Assembly (NCBI RefSeq): GCF_050003625.1
Contig: NC_134398.1
Span: forward strand, 26,877,211 to 26,941,210
Direction of reading: 5' to 3'
Source: Haematobia irritans
Taxonomy: Eukaryota; Arthropoda; Insecta; Diptera; Muscidae
DNA: 64,000 nt
Numbering within the stretch: the first letter of the stretch is position 1; every line of letters begins with the position of its first letter. Below, piece after piece: positions 58,208 through 64,000 of the stretch. Both the position numbers and the translations under genes were made by a program. The notes under the pieces were generated by a model. That model had not been told where the DNA came from, did no database searches, and was given only the letters and a program-made list of their open reading frames with translations.

Positions 58208-58425
58208 ACAGGTACATAGCTCAGTGGTTAGTGTGTTGGCTTACAAAGTGCATGGTCCGCGGTTCGATTCTCCGTCCAGGCGAAAGGTAAAAAAATTTTA
58301 AAAATTTATAAAATCGTATAATTTCTTCTACATTGTTGGTATTACAGGAAAAGATGTTAAGAACTAAAAAACCTCGTGGATATGAGAAAGATGTGAGGGA
58401 AAATGCAATTAGCAAGAAAACAATG
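58208..58425 (+). mobile_element. SINE-2, best copy
   Basis: A box TAGCTCAGTGG (58217-58227) and B box GGTTCGATTC (58261-58270) at RNA polymerase III spacing, then ccgtccaggcgaaaggtaaa, a tract with ttcttctacattgttgg, and ctcgtggatatgagaaagat. The tRNA origin is clear from the two boxes; the parent tRNA is not. Confidence 0.8.
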
Positions 58426-58604
58426 TTTTTTTTTTGAGTTTGTCTTTATGGAATTGGTTTTACATCCTGGAAAAGAATAAACGTTTATCACAAAATGTAT
58501 ATACTTTTCTTCCAAATACACTTCCTTACAGCGAAAAGCAAATGAGAAACGAACTTTGTTTGTCTAAAATTTCGTTTGGGAGGAAAGAATTATTTTTTTG
58601 CGTG

Positions 58605-58665
58605 TAAATATATGAACTAACTTATAATACCCTGTTCCACAGTGTGACGCAGGTCAATAGTTTTT
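58605..58665. mobile_element. TAATACCC family-3 end
   Basis: Reads atatgaactaacttataata, then CCCTGTTCCACAGTGTGACG, with the hairpin-forming end seen in the other TATACCC families. Together with 57540-57719 it is one fragment split by MITE-2. Confidence 0.55.
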
Positions 58666-58960
58666 TAACTGACTTCTTCTGAGTTTGATTAAAATGTTAC
58701 ATATAAAAAATCATTTTTTAATTAATAATTTAAACGTTATCAATCATTGGCCTAATTGACTTAATGTTTCTAGTTTGATAAAAAACAGTAATTGTATCAA
58801 TTAATTTTTAAATTAAAAATTAAAAAATTGTCAATCAATTGCTAATTGGATCAATGGATTAATGTTTCGAGTTTTATCAATCGATTTAATTTTTTAAATG
58901 AAATAATTTTCAATTTCAAATAACTTTTTAATTAGAAATATTTTTTTCTGTGTATGTAAT
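58666..58960. repeat. AT-rich MITE-like relic with TTTTTTCTGTG end
   Basis: Contains repeated AATTGATTAATTTTTAAATT-type inverted motifs (atcaattaatttttaaatt, atcaattgctaattggatca) and ends at about 58957 with TTTTTTCTGTG followed by TA. The left end could not be placed. Similar motifs occur at 62235-62490 and in R2. Confidence 0.5.
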
Positions 58961-59823
58961 TTTAAATTTAATAAATATAAATCATGATAATAAATAAAAC
59001 TATTAAACCCTCATAAATTTTAATTTATTATAAATTAAACTAAGTTCCAAGGTGTGGAACTTAGTTCACATTTTATTTTATTTTATTTGTTTTTTTTTTA
59101 TAGATTTATTATTTGTTGGTAAACAAATATACATCTTTTTGGAAACTTTAAACAAAAATTTACAACTGATTAAATGTCATATAAACACATCAAAATATGT
59201 TTGCCCACAATGTGGGTGAAAACTGATAAGGTCAACAACAAAATCAGTGTTTGCCTAATTATGGAAATAATAACATGCGTTATCAGCGTTTTTGCACTAA
59301 TTTATTTATATTTAAATATTTTTGTTTGTTTTTACATATGATATAGTCCCATGACTAATCGTCAGCAAATAATGTGTTGCAAATCGGTGATGTTTTAAAA
59401 ACAAACCGGTTAACCTTTGTTGTTTTTGTTTTTTGTTGCTTTCGAAAATGAGAGTCATTCACTTCACAGATATGTGAGTCATAAGCCAGTGTTAGTTAGA
59501 CAAGTGAGGGTTAATGAGACCCAACACAATGTTTTTGGGTAGCATTGAACTTCAAAATTCAATGGCAACTCTAATAGAAATATCTCAGTGCATTGGATAA
59601 ATATGTGTGTGTGTGTGTGTGTGTGTGCATGTTTGTTTATCCATAAAGAGAAAACCAGAGGTTTTAATATTCAAGTCACCAATGTAGAAGAGGAAGAGTT
59701 ATTTATTGCTATAAAAGGTGTTAAGAACTCTTAAGCTATGCGAGTATGTAGCAAGAGAATCTTTGATTGGCAAATGTTAAATTTTCAATATAATTTTGTA
59801 AAATCGAACAAAGGTAAAAAAAA
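58961..59823. other. Low-copy AT-rich DNA
   Basis: No gene recognised. A (GT)n tract of about 24 bp lies at 59603-59627. The inverted pair gttccaagg / ggaacttag near 59044-59062 is short. Confidence 0.5.
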
Positions 59824-60640
59824 CAAGTAAGTAAAGTCTAAAGTCGGGCGGGGCCGACTATATTATACCCTTCACTATGTAGTACCAAAATTTGTGTTAC
59901 CATCTCAACTACTTCACATTTGCAGGAAGCTATAAAAAGGAGACAATTTTTTACTTCTACAAAATCTCTAGAATTAAAATTTAAATCGGCTAACGCTATC
60001 CAGTTAATTGGAGGAAACTTCCATTGAAAATTGGTCTAAAATGTGTAACAGTCTACCATATTTCCCCCACTCTGTAGCACGTATATATGGGAGCTATATA
60101 TAATTTGAACCGATTTTGACTAAATTTGATATGTATAGTTAGAATAATAATTCTGCTATCTATGCGAAATTTCACGTAAATGGGAGTATAACTTTGGCCC
60201 CCGTGGCCATATGAGTGCAAATCGGACGGAAGATATATATGGGAGCCATATCTAAATCTGAACCGATTTCAACCAAATTTGGCACAATTACCGATATTAC
60301 TAAACGTACTCCTTGTGCGAAATTTGAAGCAAATCACGGCAAAACTCTGGCTTTTGAAGCCATATAAGCCAAAATCGGACGAAAGATATATAGGGGAGCT
60401 ATATCTAAATCTGAACCGATTTCAACTAAATTTGGCACAATTAACGATACTATTAAACGTACTCGTTGTGCAAAATTTGAAGCAAATCAGGGCAAAACTC
60501 TCGCTTTTGGGGCCATATAAGTCAAAATCGGACGAAAGATATATATGGGAGCTATATCTAAATCTGAATCGATTTTGAACATATTTGGCACATATAATAG
60601 TATCGTTAAAAGTACCGCTTGTGCACAATTTGAAGTAAGT
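59824..60640 (-). mobile_element. TATACCC element, family 2, partial copy F2c
   Basis: The left end is the reverse complement of the F2a right end: CAAGTAAGTAAAGTC, GTCGGGCGGGGCCGAC and TATTATACCCTTCAC. Two full 153-bp units follow (gaaagatata at 60381 and 60534), with ATATGGGAGCTATATCTAAA boxes. It breaks off at a 29-bp array rather than at its own other end. Frames at 60279-60578 (+) and 60422-60690 (-) read the units. Confidence 0.75.
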
Positions 60641-60840
60641 AAGGAATAAAAATTTTGACAAAAATTTCTATAGAAATAAAATTTGAACAAAATTTTCTAT
60701 AGAAATAAAATTTTGACAAAATTTTCTATAGAAATAAAATTTTGACAAAATTTTCTATAGAAATAAAATTTTGACAAAATTTTCTATAGAAATAAAATTT
60801 TGACAAAATTTTCTATATAAATAAATAGAAATAAATAAAG
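60641..60840 (-). repeat. Short 29-bp array joining F2c to E4
   Basis: Six to seven near-identical units in GAC orientation. The left side abuts a family-2 153-bp unit and the right side abuts gatatggaccaatttttgtg of a family-1 unit, the same right junction as in E3. Confidence 0.8.
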
Positions 60841-61795
60841 ATATGGACCAATTTTTGTGTGATAGGATTTTGCTCCTCCAAGAGGCTCCGGAGGTCAAAT
60901 CTGGAGAACGTTTTATATGGGGGCTATATATAATTATGGACCGATAATGGCACGGTTGTTAAAGATCATATACTAACACCATGTTCCAAATTACAACCGG
61001 ATCGGATGCAATTTGCTTCTCTTTGAGGCTTCGCAAGCCAAATCTGGAGATCGGTTTATATGGGGTCTATATATAATTATGGACCGACGTGGACCAATTT
61101 TTGCATGGTTGTTAGAGACCATATACCAACATCATGTACCAAAATTCAGCCGGATCGGATGGAATTTGCTTCTCTTTGAGGCTCCTCAAGCCAAATCTGG
61201 GGATCGGTTTATATGGGGGCTATATATAATTATGGACCGATGTGGACCAATTTTTGCATGATTCTTAGATACCATATACCAACATCATGTACCAAATTTC
61301 AGCCGGATCGGATGAAATTTGCTTCTCTTAGAGGCTCCGCAAGCCAAATCTGGGGATCGGTTTATATGGGGGCTATATATAATTATGGACCGATGTGGAC
61401 CAATTTTTGCATGGTTGCTAGAGACCATATACCAACATCATATACCAAATTTCAGCCGGATCGGATGAAATATGCTTCTGTTAGAGGCTCCACAAGCCAA
61501 ATATGAGGGTCCCTTTATATGGGGGCTATACGTAAAAGTGGACCGATATGGCCCATTTTCAATACCATCCGACCTACATCGATAGCAACTACTTGTGCCA
61601 AGTTTCAAGTCGAGAGCTTGTTTCGTTCGGAAGTTAGCGTGATTTCAACAGACGGACGGACGGACATGCTTAGATCGACTCAGAATTTCACCACGATCCA
61701 GAATATATATACTTTATGGGGTCTTAGAGCAATATTTCGATGTGTTACAAACGGAATTACAAAGTTAATATACCCCCATCCTATGATGGAGGGTA
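60841..61795 (+). mobile_element. TATACCC element, family 1, partial copy E4
   Basis: Five 153-bp units of family-1 type (ATCGGTTTATATGGGGGCTA), then a short ACGG tract (61651-61664), cagaatatatatacttta, gtgttacaaacggaattac and the right end CCCCCATCCTATGATGGAGG. The family-1 left end is missing. Frames 61013-61261, 61213-61506 and 61519-61830 are broken versions of the E3 frame. Confidence 0.8.
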
Positions 61796-62234
61796 AAAGA
61801 AAAACAATATTTAAATACCTTGACTTTTAAAAACTATTTCGTAGAATTGTACAATGGTAAAAATTATAGTAATGTTTGTTGTTGCTATTTTTTTTTTAAT
61901 TTTCAAATATTTTACATTATGATTAAGAATATTACCGCACACCATTCGTTTGTAAAGTTGAGTTAAAGGTACGTGTTAAAAATTTAAATTTAATATTTGT
62001 TAAGTTTTGGGTGTACCAATAATTATGGAAGCTCTGCGTAACGTGACATTCATGTTGATATCGTATAAAACACTAGCATACAATTGTTATACTCTAAAAT
62101 AATTCGATAAAAATATATTTTATTTTTTTTATATCTTCCGTCCAATACTGAAAAACTATTTATCTATGAGGGACTATGCAACCTAAATTTTAAAACATGT
62201 AATATATTAAAAAAAATTGTATACTCTAAACCAT
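61796..62234. other. AT-rich DNA, no gene seen
   Basis: No frame, element end or RNA recognised. Confidence 0.5.
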
Positions 62235-62490
62235 ATTGTACACAGAAAAAAATTTTACGAAATGTTTTCCAATTGAAATCTTAATTGAGTAATAAAAAAT
62301 GAAATGAAATTAATTGATCCAATTAATTTTTTAATTGAAATATCTTCAATCACAGAAATAATAGTATCAATTAAAAATTTTATTGAAAAATTTTTAAAAT
62401 TTTTAATTGAAACAAAAATCAATCACAACAATTAATAGTATCGAATAAGTTTTTAATTGACTTTCAATTAATTTTTAAATTGATACTGTT
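62235..62490. repeat. AT-rich MITE-like relic with CACAGAAAAAAA end
   Basis: Starts TA then CACAGAAAAAAATTTTACG, the inverse of the end at 58957, and has several AATTGAAATC/AATTAATTTTTAAATTG motifs. The right end is not clear, possibly lost at the GC-richer segment that begins near 62497. Confidence 0.5.
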
Positions 62491-62770
62491 AAAATTCAGG
62501 GGGAGAATCGGAACGAAAGCTGCAAAATGCTTGGTGGTTAGGAGTTGCTTTGACCGATGTCTTGAGGGGAAGTGGACTGTAGTTGGTCGAAGACGGCGAA
62601 GATCTTCAATGAAAAAAAGAGAGGATCAATGCTGGAAACCCTTGCCGGCATAATATCTCACGCAAAGATATTATGGGCAAATAAGTAGGAAATAAAAGAG
62701 AGTGAGAGTTAGGTAAATAAGTGGGAAATAAAAGAGAATGAGAGTTAGGTTTTATGTTTGGTTTATTGGG
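62491..62770. other. GC-richer segment with hairpin and 40-bp duplication
   Basis: Stands out from its AT-rich surroundings. It has a perfect 10-bp stem CATAATATCT/AGATATTATG with a 7-base loop (62649-62675), and a direct duplication of about 40 bp (aaataagtaggaaataaaag then agagttaggt, at about 62679 and 62716). No frame longer than a few dozen codons. May be captured DNA or part of an element. Confidence 0.4.
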
Positions 62771-64000
62771 ATGATTTGTGTGCTCACCTAAGTAAGTCTT
62801 TGAAGTAAGTGTCAGTTAAAAGTTCATGTACCATCCACGAAACATCTTATAAATAATTTAATAATTCACAATAGAGAACAGTGTTTTTACAACTATAAAA
62901 TTCATGATAATTATTCAATTCAGTATCGTACAAAATATCTACAGCAAATAGTTTTTAAGTCTAAACTATTGTGTTAAGACAGATACTATTATTTCCGTGA
63001 TTGAAGATATTTCAATTAAAAAATTTATTGGATCAATTAATTTCATGATTGAATCTGGGTTTTTTTATTTGGATCTTGGATCTGCAAAAAGAAATACTGA
63101 ATTTAGACCCCATAAAATATATTCGGATAGACTAAGCCCTTGGTTTCCGTCTGTCCGTCTTGTATATTATCAATCTTCTTTGGTATTTATCAATAGCATA
63201 TGGTATATCAGGGAGCAGAATTTAGGTAGCTCCCATAACTATGTGTCTCCAAATTACAAAAAAAAAATTGAACAATATGCGAATTTTTTAACCGATATTG
63301 TTCAAGTTTATGAAGGGAACACCTCTTGGATTTGAAAAATACCAGGCAATATGTATTTTAATTTCTTAATAGAATAAAGAATTGCCAAGCAAGGAGTCAG
63401 ATCAGCTTCTTTTCCAACGATATTTTAATAAAACCCCCCAAAATGCTTAGGTTTATTATATAAGTAGGGGGTGATTTAGGGTAGAGTCTACTTTATTCAC
63501 TTGTTTTAATTTTAAAATTAATTTTATTTAATTTATATTTAGTTGTAGTTTAAATTTAATTTGTATTACATTTACAGTTTTAATCAACTTTTTAATTGAA
63601 AATATTTTGGTCATATTTTTTGTTGTGTTATTTTATTTGGTTAACTGATTTTTGTTTAACGTTTAACGAACAGATAGAAAAAATTAAATTTTTACTTAAA
63701 AAAATTTCACATAAATTTAAAATTTTAATTGAAAAATTTGGTGATAGTTTTGTGTTAAAAATAATTTTAAAAAGTTGTAAAGTTAATAATTTTTATGATT
63801 GTGTTTTATTAAAATTTTAAAAATACTTTTTTCATCTTTATTTTGATGGTTCATGTTTTTCAATTTAGAAAAATCGATTGATATTATAAAAAAGTAAAAA
63901 TTTAATTTAAATATAAGTTTTGATTTATTTTTTTTATTTGGGTATTTGATTTTTGTTATGTTTTACGAACAAATAGAATCAATTAAACTTGTATTTTAAA
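62771..64000. other. AT-rich DNA with a TATACCC-family relic
   Basis: A decayed relic lies at about 63085-63160 (gaccccataaaatatattcg, gtctgtccgtc), and AATTGAAAATATTTTGG motifs of the R2 type recur (62995-63060, 63590-63730). Frames at 62997-63335 and 63596-63820 are Ile/Lys/Phe-rich and cross these relics, so I do not call genes. Confidence 0.45.

Larger units (their letters stand above)
57720..58604. mobile_element. MITE-2, TA target duplication, carrying two tRNA-like segments
   Basis: Terminal inverted repeats CACGCAAAGAAAAAA (left) and CACGCAAAAAAATAA (right, reverse complement), with TA at 57718-57719 and 58605-58606. The interior holds a minus-strand tRNA-like segment (58022-58100) and a plus-strand SINE-2 (58208-58425). 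No transposase frame. It interrupts the family-3 fragment. Confidence 0.8.

Noticed and set aside
62997..63335. 112-codon plus frame
   Set aside because: It begins in an AT-rich MITE-like motif and reads through a decayed TATACCC-family head (gtctgtccgtc); no domain and no start context of note.

Overview
The window looks like nuclear DNA of a higher fly, most likely a calyptrate (muscid-type) fly. This is inference from the AT-rich, repeat-choked, intron-bearing sequence, from one exon closely matching the Drosophila potassium-dependent sodium/calcium exchanger Nckx30C, and from the style of the repeats (TATACCC-ended elements, GTCCGTCTGTCC tracts, tRNA-derived SINEs). There is no sign of bacterial operons, CRISPR, rRNA or a functional tRNA gene.

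Coding content is very small. A single-exon gene at 3117-3689 (+) encodes a 190-residue two-pass membrane protein of unknown function. One internal exon at 51250-51860 (-) encodes the alpha-1 region of an NCKX exchanger, with clear splice sites at both ends. No other exchanger exon was recognised, so much of the window is probably intron or flank of that gene. Two weak ORFs near 29.6-30.2 kb are listed only as possibilities. Most other open frames come from repeats.

The dominant component is a 29-bp minisatellite built on the palindrome TTTCTATAGAAA plus AAAATTTT boxes, with GTC (or GAC) marking the strand. Arrays of 0.2-4.7 kb occur on both strands at about 1-2.5, 20.6-23.3, 26.0-26.4, 30.3-34.1, 35.5-36.8, 37.1-40.7, 41.9-43.1, 43.7-44.3, 45.1-45.6, 48.1-49.9, 52.3-57.0 and 60.6-60.8 kb. 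Several have the same two different ends, each finishing in GTTGCCAC, in an order that follows array orientation. I read them as one transposon-like family whose core is an expandable minisatellite.

Layout: 0-2.5 kb, 29-bp element; 3.1-3.9 kb, small gene; 3.9-8.3 kb, tandem modules carrying splice-site-like signals; 10.4-15 kb, AT-rich repeats around a TATACCC element and a 125-bp satellite; 16.4-20.5 kb, a 300/540-bp repeat split by a second TATACCC element with a (TA)n tract; 20.5-23.3 kb, 29-bp element; 24.8-28 kb, nested repeats; 30-44 kb, 29-bp arrays with SINEs; 44.5-48 kb, an ATACTCAT repeat split by a TATACCC element; 51 kb, the NCKX exon; 52-57 kb, a long 29-bp array holding a SINE and a TA-flanked MITE; 57-62 kb, MITEs, SINEs and a chimeric TATACCC element; 62-64 kb, AT-rich sequence.

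Nesting gives a relative order of events: TATACCC elements sit in older satellites, MITEs and SINEs sit in 29-bp arrays and in TATACCC elements, and tRNA-like segments sit inside MITEs. Array orientation places complementary repeats on both sides of the NCKX exon and in a head-to-head pair at 35.5-40.7 kb.
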